From the NCBI GenBank assembly GCA_035948315.1, contig DASZJG010000019.1:6270-70269 (forward strand): a stretch of 64,000 bases of DNA, written 5' to 3'. Positions 41,332 through 49,269 of this stretch are shown piece by piece (position 1 is the first letter of the stretch; the number at the start of each line of letters is the position of its first letter). The DNA comes from CAJCJE01 sp035948315 (GTDB lineage: Bacteria; Actinomycetota; Actinomycetes; Mycobacteriales; Pseudonocardiaceae). The position numbers were made by a program, and so were the translations under genes. The notes below the pieces were generated by a model. The model made no database searches and had not been told where the DNA came from. It saw only the letters and a program-made list of their open reading frames with translations.

Positions 41332-42221
41332 CGTCCCGGTTCCCGGCAGAGGTCGAGCCCGTCGTTCCCACTGGGAGCGGCGGGCTCGCCCGTGTTCGGC
41401 TCGATCTCGGCTACGACGGCACGGACTTCTCCGGCTGGGCCAAGCAGCCCGGCAGGCGCACCGTCCAAGGTGTACTGGAGGAGGTGCTGTTCCGGCACTC
41501 GCCGGGCCGCACGCCGCCGGACAAGATCGTGGTGGCCGGTCGCACGGACGCCGGCGTGCACGCGGCCGGTCAGGTCGTGCACGTCGACGTCGAGCCCCAT
41601 AACGACGAGGCCAACGGTCCACATCTGACCAACCTCGGTCGCATGATCTACCGGTGGAACCGGATGCTGCCCCCGGACGTGCGGATCTTCGGCGCGCGCG
41701 TGGCGCATCCCGAATTCGACGCGCGGTTTTCCGCGCTGCGCCGGCATTACGTCTACCGGATCTCCGACTCGCCGATGGGCGTGCATCCGCTGCGCCGCCG
41801 CGACACCCTGGAGGCGTTCAAGCCGTTGGACGTCGAGCGGCTCGGTGAGGCGGCCACGCGGCTGCTCGGCGAGCACGACTTCGTCGCGTTCTGCCGCAGG
41901 CGCGAGGGCGCGACGACCATCCGCGAACTCCAGCGGTTGCACTGGCAGCGCGACATCGACGGCGTGCTGGCCTGCTACGTCAGCGCGGACGCGTTCTGCC
42001 ATTCGATGGTGCGCAGCCTGGTCGGCGCGCTGCTCGCGGTCGGCGAGGGGCGGATGCCGGTGGACTGGCCCGCGTCGCTGCTGAGAGCGACCGAGCGGCC
42101 GAGCACGATCGCGGTCGCACCCGCGCACGGACTGAGCCTGATCGGCGTGGACTATCCGCCGGACGAGGAGTTGGCCGCGCGCGCCTCGGTGACCAGGAAC
42201 CTGCGCACCGCGTCCTCGTAA
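41328..42221 (+). CDS. truA: tRNA pseudouridine(38-40) synthase TruA, probable CTG start
   Basis: TruA makes pseudouridine at positions 38-40 of tRNA anticodon arms. The essential N-terminal strand VRLDLGYDGTDFSGWAKQ and the catalytic-Asp motif AGRTDAGVHA are both in this frame. The first ATG/GTG/TTG is at 41484, which would remove the YDGTxFxGW motif. The frame upstream is open and reads naturally from CTG at 41328, which overlaps the rplQ stop as CTGA and has AAGGA six bases upstream. I therefore extend to 41328, giving 297 residues. A frameshift in the sequence is the alternative explanation. Confidence 0.85.
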   Translation: MTSRFPAEVEPVVPTGSGGLARVRLDLGYDGTDFSGWAKQPGRRTVQGVLEEVLFRHSPGRTPPDKIVVAGRTDAGVHAAGQVVHVDVEPHNDEANGPHLTNLGRMIYRWNRMLPPDVRIFGARVAHPEFDARFSALRRHYVYRISDSPMGVHPLRRRDTLEAFKPLDVERLGEAATRLLGEHDFVAFCRRREGATTIRELQRLHWQRDIDGVLACYVSADAFCHSMVRSLVGALLAVGEGRMPVDWPASLLRATERPSTIAVAPAHGLSLIGVDYPPDEELAARASVTRNLRTASS

Positions 42222-42263
42222 TTCGTTTTGTCGGCCCGTGGCGGGCGTGCTGTCATCGGGTGC

Positions 42264-42806
42264 ATGCCAAGCCTCGTACTGCCCGATGAGCGCTATCACC
42301 GGTCCTTCCTGGCGGCCATGGCCGAGTTCCGGGCCGAGGGCCGAGGAGCCGAGGACGACAACTCCTCGATCGGCGCGGACCTGCGTGCGCGCTGGGGCGA
42401 CTGGGACAGCGTGGCCGGTTTCGCCGACTACCTCGCCGAGCTGCGCAACGAGGCCGATCCGAACGGTGATCGTCGCGAGGGCTATGTCCAGTGCACCACC
42501 TGGTGGTGGGCTCAGGGCGAGGAGTACCTCGGCCGGATCGCGCTGCGGCACACGCTGACCGAACGGCTGCGGGCACACGGCGGGCACATCGGCTACGACG
42601 TGCGGCCGGCCGCGCGCCGACGCGGGTACGCCACCGCCATGCTGCGCGAGGTGCTGCCGTTGGCGCTGGCCGAGGGCGTGGAACCGGCAGCGATGCTGAC
42701 CTGCGACGCGGACAACGTCGCCTCCCGCAAGGTGATCGAGGCCAACGGTGGCGTGCTGGAGGCCGAGGCCGACGGCCTGCGCCGGTACTGGGTGCCGACC
42801 GCGTAG
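42264..42806 (+). CDS. GNAT family N-acetyltransferase
   Basis: 180 residues from the ATG at 42264, where the family N-terminus (MPSLVLPDERYHRSFLAAMA) begins; an earlier GTG adds 12 residues. Acetyl-CoA binding motif A is GYDVRPAARRRGYATAMLRE, and motif B is TCDADNVASRKVIEANGG. The substrate is unknown, but the pattern suits RimJ/RimL-like or predicted acetyltransferases. Its TAG abuts the stop of the convergent response-regulator gene with no bases between. Confidence 0.82.
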   Translation: MPSLVLPDERYHRSFLAAMAEFRAEGRGAEDDNSSIGADLRARWGDWDSVAGFADYLAELRNEADPNGDRREGYVQCTTWWWAQGEEYLGRIALRHTLTERLRAHGGHIGYDVRPAARRRGYATAMLREVLPLALAEGVEPAAMLTCDADNVASRKVIEANGGVLEAEADGLRRYWVPTA

Positions 42807-43460
42807 CTAGTGCCGAGTGCCGTTGAGGTAGGCGAGGACCGCGAGCACTCGGCGATTCGTGTCGTCCGACTGGGCGAGGCCGAGCTTGGTGAAGATGCTC
42901 GCGGTGTGCTTGCCCACCGCGCCCTCGCTGATGAGCAGGCCGGCCGCGACGGCCGCGTTCGAACAGCCCTCCGCCATCAACGCCAACACCTCGCGTTCGC
43001 GCGGGGTCAACGCGGCCAGCGGCTCGTCCCGCTCGTTGCTGGCCAGCAGCCGGGCGATCACCTCGGGATCCATCGCCGTCCCGCCCGCCGCGACCCGGCG
43101 CACCGCGTCGACGAACTGTTCGGCGTTGAAAACCCGGTCCTTCAACAGGTAGCCGACCGCGCCGGAACCGTCCGCGAGCAACTCCCGCGCGTAGAGCTGT
43201 TCGACGTGCTGGGACAGGATCAGCACCGGCAGGCCGGGACGGTCCCGGCGCGCGGCCAACGCCTCCTGTAGCCCCTCGTCGGTGAACGTCGGCGGCAGCC
43301 GAACGTCCACAACGGCCACGTCGACGTCCGGCTCGCGCAGCGCCCTGCGCAACTCCGGCCCGGACTCGACGGCGGCCACGATGTCGAATCCGTTGGCGGA
43401 CAACAACAGCGTCAGTCCGTCCCGGAGGAGGTAGAGGTCCTCGGCCAGGACAACACGCAT
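42807..43460 (-). CDS. LuxR-family two-component response regulator
   Basis: 217 residues from the ATG at 43460. The receiver domain has the acid pair Glu7/Asp8, the phosphorylation Asp52 (AVVDVRLPP) and a LLKD lysine. A LuxR-type helix-turn-helix follows (LTPREREVLALMAEGCSNAA). It overlaps the histidine kinase gene by 49 bases, so both come from one transcript and probably form a pair. The target genes are unknown. Confidence 0.9.
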   Translation of the reverse strand: MRVVLAEDLYLLRDGLTLLLSANGFDIVAAVESGPELRRALREPDVDVAVVDVRLPPTFTDEGLQEALAARRDRPGLPVLILSQHVEQLYARELLADGSGAVGYLLKDRVFNAEQFVDAVRRVAAGGTAMDPEVIARLLASNERDEPLAALTPREREVLALMAEGCSNAAVAAGLLISEGAVGKHTASIFTKLGLAQSDDTNRRVLAVLAYLNGTRH

Positions 43461-45379
43461 GGCACCTCCATCGCGACCATCGTCGGGCCGCCCAGCGGGC
43501 TGCTGAGCGTGAAGGTCCCGTCGAACGTACCGAGCCGGCGCTCGATGCCACGCAGGCCGCTGCCGCGCGCCGCGTCCGCGCCGCCACAGCCGTCGTCGAG
43601 CACGCTGATCCGCAGCACGCCGTCCTCGTGCCGCGCGTCGATCCAGACCCGTTCGGCGTGCGCGTGCTTGGTCGCGTTGGCCAGCGCCTCGGCCACCGCG
43701 AAGTAGACCGCCGACTCGACCGGCGCGTCCGCCCGGCCGGGCAGGTTCGCCTGCACGACGACGGTCATCGGGTTGTCCAGGGCGAGCGCGCGGATCGCGT
43801 CCGCGAGGCCGCGTTCGGCCAACACCGGCGGATGGATGCCGCGGACCAGGTCGCGCAGTTCGCGCAGGGCCGTCCTGGACGCCTCCCTGGCCTGGGCGAG
43901 CAGCCGCTTGGCCGCGGCCGGGTCGTGGTCCATCAGCGCCTCGACCGCGCCCAGCGTCATGCCCATCGCGACCAGCCGCGCCTGCGCGCCGTCGTGCAGG
44001 TCGCGTTCGATCCGGCGCACCTCGTTGGCCTGCGTGTCCATCACCACCGATCGGCTCTCGGTCAGCGTGGCGACCCGTTCGCTGAGCTGGTCGCGCTCGA
44101 TCAGCAGCCGGGCCCGGCCGGTCGGCGCGAGCAGCAGTGTCGCCCAGCGCGAGTGCCAGCCGAGGAACACCGGCAGCAGCACCGCGCCGAGCACCATGCC
44201 GACGATGCCGAGCGCGAACGCGAGCAGATGCGACCCGGCGACCAGCCCGTACCAGGGGATCGGCCCCGCGCTGAGCCCGGTCATCCCTTCCACGCCAGGC
44301 AGGGCAAGGCCCCACCAGCCGTAGGCGAACATCAGCAGCGGCAGCAGTGCCAGCGCCACGCCGACGAGCGGTTGGGCGCCCAGCCAGAGCAGGTCACGCC
44401 AGGTCGCCGGATCGGTCACGAGCCACATCCAGCGAGCCCGGAACCCGGCCCACAGCGGCGGATACCCGCCCTCGGCCCGTTCCAGTACCGGCTCGGGCCG
44501 GTACGGCGCTTTGACCCGGACACCCTGCCATTCGCCGAGCAGGCAGCGCATGGACATCGGCAGGGCGCGCCCGTGTCTCACCAGTGGCATGCCGAGCAGC
44601 GGGCCGGTGCAGGCGAGCGCGACCACCTCGCCGACGAACAGCACGCCGGCGCCGAGGCTCAGGCCGATCAGCCGAAGGCTGTTCAGCAGGTCGACGATGA
44701 GATCGCCGATCCAGCGCCGATCGGCGGCAGGCGCGGGACCATGCCGGCGGGCCAGCAGCAGCGCGCTCCACCGCCCGTGCAGCGCGACCGAGGGCGTCGC
44801 GGCCAGCCACCCGGCCAGCGTGAGCACCAGACCGATCGGAACGGCGAACAGGCCGAGCCCGGGAATCGGCGACCGGACCGTGCTGACCAGGCCGTAGCCG
44901 ATCAGCGCGACCGGGAGCGCGGCAATGGCCGTGCCGATGACCGGTTCGAGCACCAGCCAGCACAGGTCGCGCCAGGTGGCCGGGTCGGTCCAGACCCAGC
45001 GGCAGCGGCTCTGCCAGCGCGGGAGCCGGTCGTTGTCGTAGAGCTTGCGGCGGCGCTCGGTGCGGTAGAAGCCGTCCGGGCCGCGTTGTGGCGGGGGTGG
45101 CTCCGGCAGGTACGGCATGGACATCGCGGACATCGCGGACATCGCGGTGCCGGACCATGCGCTGGCGAGCCTGCGGTGCAGCGTGGGCAGCCAGCGGATG
45201 TTCACCACGACGGCCGGGAACAGGTAGAGCTGGCCGCACAGCAACAGAACTCCGACCGCCGCCTCCATGGTCAGTACGGCCAGGTGCAGCGGGAGCAGTG
45301 CGAGCAGGGTGAGACAGCGGCCCAGCGCGACCAACGTGCGGCGCCAACCAGTGCGCGTGTTGTCGCTGGTGAACGCCAT
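43412..45379 (-). CDS. Sensor histidine kinase with two tandem sensor modules
   Basis: 655 residues from the ATG at 45379. After an N-terminal membrane region, two related modules of about 180 residues occur: WVWTDPATWRDLCWLVLEPV near residue 115 and WLVTDPATWRDLLWLGAQPL near residue 320. Each is followed by hydrophobic segments, the pattern of the putative sensor domain PF13796, normally present once. Then come a HisKA_3 dimerisation domain with His462 (RRIERDLHDGAQARL) and a HATPase domain (ALANATKHAHA, then SGLRGIERRLGTFDG). The signal is unknown. Its end overlaps the response regulator by 49 bases. Confidence 0.88.
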   Translation of the reverse strand: MAFTSDNTRTGWRRTLVALGRCLTLLALLPLHLAVLTMEAAVGVLLLCGQLYLFPAVVVNIRWLPTLHRRLASAWSGTAMSAMSAMSMPYLPEPPPPQRGPDGFYRTERRRKLYDNDRLPRWQSRCRWVWTDPATWRDLCWLVLEPVIGTAIAALPVALIGYGLVSTVRSPIPGLGLFAVPIGLVLTLAGWLAATPSVALHGRWSALLLARRHGPAPAADRRWIGDLIVDLLNSLRLIGLSLGAGVLFVGEVVALACTGPLLGMPLVRHGRALPMSMRCLLGEWQGVRVKAPYRPEPVLERAEGGYPPLWAGFRARWMWLVTDPATWRDLLWLGAQPLVGVALALLPLLMFAYGWWGLALPGVEGMTGLSAGPIPWYGLVAGSHLLAFALGIVGMVLGAVLLPVFLGWHSRWATLLLAPTGRARLLIERDQLSERVATLTESRSVVMDTQANEVRRIERDLHDGAQARLVAMGMTLGAVEALMDHDPAAAKRLLAQAREASRTALRELRDLVRGIHPPVLAERGLADAIRALALDNPMTVVVQANLPGRADAPVESAVYFAVAEALANATKHAHAERVWIDARHEDGVLRISVLDDGCGGADAARGSGLRGIERRLGTFDGTFTLSSPLGGPTMVAMEVPCVLSWPRTSTSSGTD

Positions 45380-45489
45380 TCTGAGCCTCTCCCCTCCGCT
45401 CGCCGCAGCCCAGTGTGACGGACGCGTGCCGGCCGGCGCATTGCGTTTGGCTCTACCCCGCCAGTGGGCCGAACGCAGTAGGCGTCGAC

Positions 45490-45517
45490 TTGACGCATGC
45501 CGATATAGGCATACGAT
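45490..45517 (+). promoter_or_regulatory. ArsR promoter with embedded palindromic operator
   Basis: TTGACG (45490-45495), a 16-base spacer and TACGAT (45512-45517) form a good promoter. The spacer is occupied by ATGCC (45497-45501) and GGCAT (45508-45512), an inverted repeat. Transcription should start near 45524-45525, on an ATG. Confidence 0.6.
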
Positions 45518-45524
45518 GGCGGCC

Positions 45525-45866
45525 ATGGCACGGGCAGCGACGACGTCGGACGTCTTCAACGCGATCGCCGAGCCGCAGCGCCGGGAGATCCTCCTGCTGC
45601 TGCGGGCCGGTGAGTGGCCGGTGACCCACCTGGCCCAGGAGTTGGGCATGACCCAGCCGCGCGCCTCCAAGCACCTGCGGGTGCTCCGGGAGGTCGGGCT
45701 GGTGCGGGACCGCAAGGCGGGCAAGCAGCGCCTGTACGGCCTCGACGCCCGCGGACTGCGGCCGGTCCACGAGTTCACCGGCGGATTCGAGCGGTTCTGG
45801 AACGAGAGCTTCGACCGGCTGGACGCGGTCGTGCGGGAACTCAAGCAGGAAAGGCAGGAGGAGTAG
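45525..45866 (+). CDS. ArsR-family transcriptional regulator
   Basis: 113 residues from the ATG at 45525; an ATG at 45516 adds three residues but lies within the -10 element. The winged helix-turn-helix is clear (DVFNAIAEPQRREILLLLRA, then LAQELGMTQPRASKHLRVLR). No cysteine pair for metal sensing is present, so it belongs to the non-metal ArsR group often found beside SRPBCC genes. Its stop is followed three bases later by the SRPBCC gene. It probably represses its own operon. Confidence 0.88.
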   Translation: MARAATTSDVFNAIAEPQRREILLLLRAGEWPVTHLAQELGMTQPRASKHLRVLREVGLVRDRKAGKQRLYGLDARGLRPVHEFTGGFERFWNESFDRLDAVVRELKQERQEE

Positions 45867-45869
45867 CTG

Positions 45870-46376
45870 ATGAGCATGACGGGACAAGGCGCGCAGGCGC
45901 AGTCCGCGACGGCCGACCGCGAGATCGTCATCTCCCGGGTCATCGACGCCCCGCGAGCGCTGGTGTTCGAGGCGTTCACCGAGGTCCGGCACCTGTCGCG
46001 GTGGTGGGGACCGAACGGGTTCACCACGACCACGCGGGCGTTCGAGTTCCGCGTCGGTGGGGAGTGGGACTTCGTGATGCACGGACCGGACGGGACGGAC
46101 TATCAGGAGTGGATCTCCTGGACCGAGATCGACCCGCCGGCACGGATCGCGCTGCGGCACGGTGAGTCCCGCGACGACGCGAACGCCTTCGCGTCGGTCC
46201 TGACGTTCGCGGCCGACGGTGCGGCGACCCGTATCGAGATGCACACGGTGTTCCCCACCAGGGAACTGCGTGACGAGGCAGTCGAGAAGTACCACGCGAT
46301 CGAGGCCGGCCAGCAGACCATGGACAACCTGGCTGCCTACGTCGCCGAGATCGTCGCGAAGGGAGCGGAGAGCTGA
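45870..46376 (+). CDS. SRPBCC/AHSA1 domain protein
   Basis: 168 residues. The motif VIDAPRALVFEAFTEVRHLS, followed by RWWGPNGFT, is typical of AHSA1/START-like SRPBCC proteins, which enclose a hydrophobic ligand. ArsR-SRPBCC pairs like this one are frequent in actinobacteria, and the SRPBCC protein is presumed to bind or act on the inducer. The end overlaps the next ATG (TGATG). Confidence 0.85.
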   Translation: MSMTGQGAQAQSATADREIVISRVIDAPRALVFEAFTEVRHLSRWWGPNGFTTTTRAFEFRVGGEWDFVMHGPDGTDYQEWISWTEIDPPARIALRHGESRDDANAFASVLTFAADGAATRIEMHTVFPTRELRDEAVEKYHAIEAGQQTMDNLAAYVAEIVAKGAES

Positions 46377-46996
46377 TGGCCGGCAAGGTGTTCTTCAGCG
46401 TGTCGATGTCGCTGGACGGGTTCATCGCCCCTCAGTCCCTGAGGGAGTTGATGGGGCAGCAGTGGATGGAACTCCAGCAGTGGATCTTCCCGCTGCGGTT
46501 CTTCCGGGAGAACCTGAAGCTCGGCGAGGGGGGCGAGGAGGGGCGCGACAACGACATCGCCCGGGAGACGTTCGAGCGCACCGGCGCCAGCGTGATGGGC
46601 AAGCGCATGTTCGACGGGGGCGAGCGGGCGTGGCCGGCGGACCCGCCGTTCCACACGCCGGTCTTCGTGGTGACAAACCAGCAGCGCGACCCCTGGGAGC
46701 GGCTCGGTGGGACCACGTTCCACTTCGTCAACGACGGCATCGAGGCCGCGCTCAAGCAGGCCCGCGAGGCTGCCGGCGACCGTGACGTCCGCATCGCGGG
46801 CGGCGGCGCGACGATCTTGGAGTACGTGAACGCCGGCCTGGTCGACGAGTTCACGATCGCGCTCTCGCCCGTGCTGTTCGGCGCCGGAATCCGCCTGTTC
46901 GAGGGCATCGACGCGGGCCGCGTGGCCCTGGAGCAGGTCCGCGTGGAGCACTCGCCTCGGGTGACGCACCTGACCTACGCCGTCCGGGAACGATAG
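46376..46996 (+). CDS. RibD C-terminal/dihydrofolate reductase family protein
   Basis: 206 residues. The N-terminal VSMSLDGFIA and ASVMGKRMFDGGE, and the later VRIAGGGATILEYVNAG, match the dihydrofolate-reductase-like RibD C-terminal fold that binds NADPH. The true substrate is unknown, and it is probably not the housekeeping DHFR. Third gene of the ArsR operon, ended by a 17-bp hairpin at 47005. Confidence 0.87.
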   Translation: MAGKVFFSVSMSLDGFIAPQSLRELMGQQWMELQQWIFPLRFFRENLKLGEGGEEGRDNDIARETFERTGASVMGKRMFDGGERAWPADPPFHTPVFVVTNQQRDPWERLGGTTFHFVNDGIEAALKQAREAAGDRDVRIAGGGATILEYVNAGLVDEFTIALSPVLFGAGIRLFEGIDAGRVALEQVRVEHSPRVTHLTYAVRER

Positions 46997-47004
46997 ACGC
47001 ACGG

Positions 47005-47040
47005 CGGCCGGGCCCCGTTCGCCCGAACGGGGCCTGGCCG
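47005..47040. terminator. Convergent hairpin terminator
   Basis: About 17 bp of stem between 47005-47021 and 47024-47040 (one G-T pair) between convergent genes. The sequence could serve both directions. Confidence 0.8.
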
Positions 47041-47041
47041 A

Positions 47042-47767
47042 TCAGTCGCCGCGGCGGACCGGGCCGAGGATCTGCTTCTCCCGTGGCGTGGTGATCAGCC
47101 GCAGCGGCCGCCACAGGTTCCGGCCGAGCGCGACCACCTGGTCGTCCTTGAGCGTGGTCAGCTGCTGCACCAGATGCGGTGGCAGCCGCCAGATCCGCGC
47201 GGCCAACTGCGCCTGGCCGACCGGTTGCCGTTGCAGCAGCACCAGATCCGCCGCGTTCGCCGTCGCGGTCGCCTGCGGGTGCAGGTAGGGCAGCACGTAG
47301 ACGGTGGTCTGCCAGGCCGAGCGCGGCGGGAACAGCTCCTGCGGTGTCGAGCCACCGTCGTGGATCACCAGCAGCGGACCGTCCTCGGTCGCGCGCGGCA
47401 GCTCGACCGGGTTGAGCCTGCGGATCTGCACCAGCGGCGCGGGCCTGCCGTCCGGGCCTTCGCCCGCGGCGCGCGCCAGCACCTGCCAGGCCGCCGGTCG
47501 CGCGGTCGCGACGACCACCCAGGCACCGGTCGCCATGGCCCGCAACGCCACCTGGCGCGCCAGGTACAGGCCGCCGACGCAGACGATCCTGGTCGGCGCG
47601 GGCCGCAGCACCGAGGCGGTCAGCGGCTCGTTCTTCAGGCCCGACCCGAGCACCATGCCGCCACGGTCGCCGGACGGGCTGACCGCGTCCAACATGGTCG
47701 GTGTGACCAGGAATTCCGGGGCGATCCCGCTCTGGCTCTGTGCGTCGAGCAGTCGGCTCCGGCTCAT
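47042..47767 (-). CDS. ESX-locus protein of unknown function
   Basis: 241 residues, starting in a 4-base ATGA overlap with eccE. The middle reads as a Rossmann-like alternation of strands and helices (TRIVCVGGLYLARQVALRAM, then PLLVIHDGGSTP). No signal peptide, membrane segment or known motif is visible. Tight coupling to eccE suggests a role in the secretion machine or its substrates. The family is not recognised. Confidence 0.75.
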   Translation of the reverse strand: MSRSRLLDAQSQSGIAPEFLVTPTMLDAVSPSGDRGGMVLGSGLKNEPLTASVLRPAPTRIVCVGGLYLARQVALRAMATGAWVVVATARPAAWQVLARAAGEGPDGRPAPLVQIRRLNPVELPRATEDGPLLVIHDGGSTPQELFPPRSAWQTTVYVLPYLHPQATATANAADLVLLQRQPVGQAQLAARIWRLPPHLVQQLTTLKDDQVVALGRNLWRPLRLITTPREKQILGPVRRGD

Positions 47768-49107
47768 GCGGCACCTCCGAGCGGCAGCGTCGCGGCGAGC
47801 CCGGAAGCCTGTAGGCCGCGCAGGGGCGTGAGGGACACGTTGAGCCGCTGCGCCATGTCGTGCAGCCGCTGGTTCGCCTCGGACAGTTCGCCCGGGGTGC
47901 GGGCGCTGACCCGGACCAGACCGCGCAGGCCGACCTGGCCGTCCTCGCCGCTGGGCGAGACCGACATGGCGACCGTGGTGGACAGCGCGCGCACGCCGGT
48001 CAGCGCGTTGATGTTGGTCACATTGCGACCCTGCGGCCAGCGGGTGATCGCGTAGCTGGCGTGGCCGATGCCGGCCGCGGTCACACCGGTCCAGCTCTCG
48101 TTGAGGGCGACGCGGCTGTTCGAGCGCATGCCACCGACCAGTTCGGCCGCGGACACGCCCGACCGCAGCAACTCGTCCGGGTTCAGCGGGCGGGTCGGCA
48201 CGCCACGGGCCTCCAGCGCGCTGCGCACGCGGGACAGGGCGCCGATCAGCGCGCGGTGCGAACCGACGACGCCACCGCCACGTTCGGCGATCGCGGCCGG
48301 GCAGCGCCTCGGGTCCAGCCGAACCGCGACCCAGGTGGTGCGGCGCGCGGCGGCCGGCAGCGGGCCGAGCACCTCCAGGTAGGAGGCAAGCGCGGGCGAG
48401 GACATCGGCAGCGCGGCGCTGCCGGGGTAGGCGTGCCAGATCACCTGGATGGCGTCCAGCACCACACCGCGGTCCTCAAGACAGGGGGCGAGCGCGCCGA
48501 GCGGCAGGCTCGGCGTCGCGCCGAGCGGCGTGATCAGGTTCGGCGCCGGGTCGACCAGCAGCACGGCGGTCCACGCGCCCTCGTGCCAGGCGAGGCCGAC
48601 CTGCCGGCGTTCGTGGTCGGTGCCGTGCGCGACGATCAGGTCGGGCACGACCAGGCGGAGCAGGTTCACCCTGGGGTCGTCCGGCCCCAGCACGGTGGCC
48701 TCCTCGACGCCGACCTGCTCGTCCGCGGTCGGCGGCAGCGGGTTCGCCACCTTGGTGTGTGACCGGAACGTGTATTGCAGCGTCAAACCAACCCATTGGG
48801 TGAACCAGCGGCCGCTCCAGCGCAGGAACGCGAAGATGATCGCGAGCAGCAGCACGCCGCCTGCCTCGTAGAGCAGCTTCTGGTCGATCGCCAGCAGGAT
48901 CAGGCCGATGGCCAGGCCGACCTCGATCAACACCAGGTTCGACACCGGCAGTGCGCCGAGCGTCACACCCACATTGCGCCGACGCGCCGTGATCGGCGCC
49001 GCGGGAGGGCGAGGAGGGTTCGGTGGGGGGCCGGCCGGGCCAGCCATGCCTGGACGCGGCGGCGGAGGTCCCGGCGGTCCCGGTCGTGGTGGAGTGGTTA
49101 CGGACAT
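47764..49107 (-). CDS. eccE: Type VII secretion protein EccE
   Basis: 447 residues. A Pro-rich N-terminus (PPRPGPPGPPPPRPG) precedes two transmembrane helices (about 55-75 and 80-95) and a soluble domain, the EccE layout. EccE is a peripheral subunit of the ESX core complex with EccB, EccC and EccD. M. tuberculosis ESX-4 lacks it, whereas some other ESX-4 loci have it. It lies divergently from eccB across 162 bases. Confidence 0.82.
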   Translation of the reverse strand: MSVTTPPRPGPPGPPPPRPGMAGPAGPPPNPPRPPAAPITARRRNVGVTLGALPVSNLVLIEVGLAIGLILLAIDQKLLYEAGGVLLLAIIFAFLRWSGRWFTQWVGLTLQYTFRSHTKVANPLPPTADEQVGVEEATVLGPDDPRVNLLRLVVPDLIVAHGTDHERRQVGLAWHEGAWTAVLLVDPAPNLITPLGATPSLPLGALAPCLEDRGVVLDAIQVIWHAYPGSAALPMSSPALASYLEVLGPLPAAARRTTWVAVRLDPRRCPAAIAERGGGVVGSHRALIGALSRVRSALEARGVPTRPLNPDELLRSGVSAAELVGGMRSNSRVALNESWTGVTAAGIGHASYAITRWPQGRNVTNINALTGVRALSTTVAMSVSPSGEDGQVGLRGLVRVSARTPGELSEANQRLHDMAQRLNVSLTPLRGLQASGLAATLPLGGAA

Positions 49108-49269
49108 CCCCTCGGTACCTTCTCCTCGGTAGTGCCATGCTGCGATCTGCGCAAAGTATGGGCCCGCGACGATTCGTCCGGCCGGAGTATCACCGAACCC
49201 GCCACGAGTCCGAACTCGGCGGACTATTGTTCCGAACCGTACCGCGACCGGGAGAGCAACAGGACGAGA

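Noticed and set aside
41328..41484. A frameshift as the reason truA lacks a normal start
   Set aside because: Not excluded, but the frame is continuous, codon use is normal, and the CTGA overlap with a well-placed AAGGA explains the start without an error.
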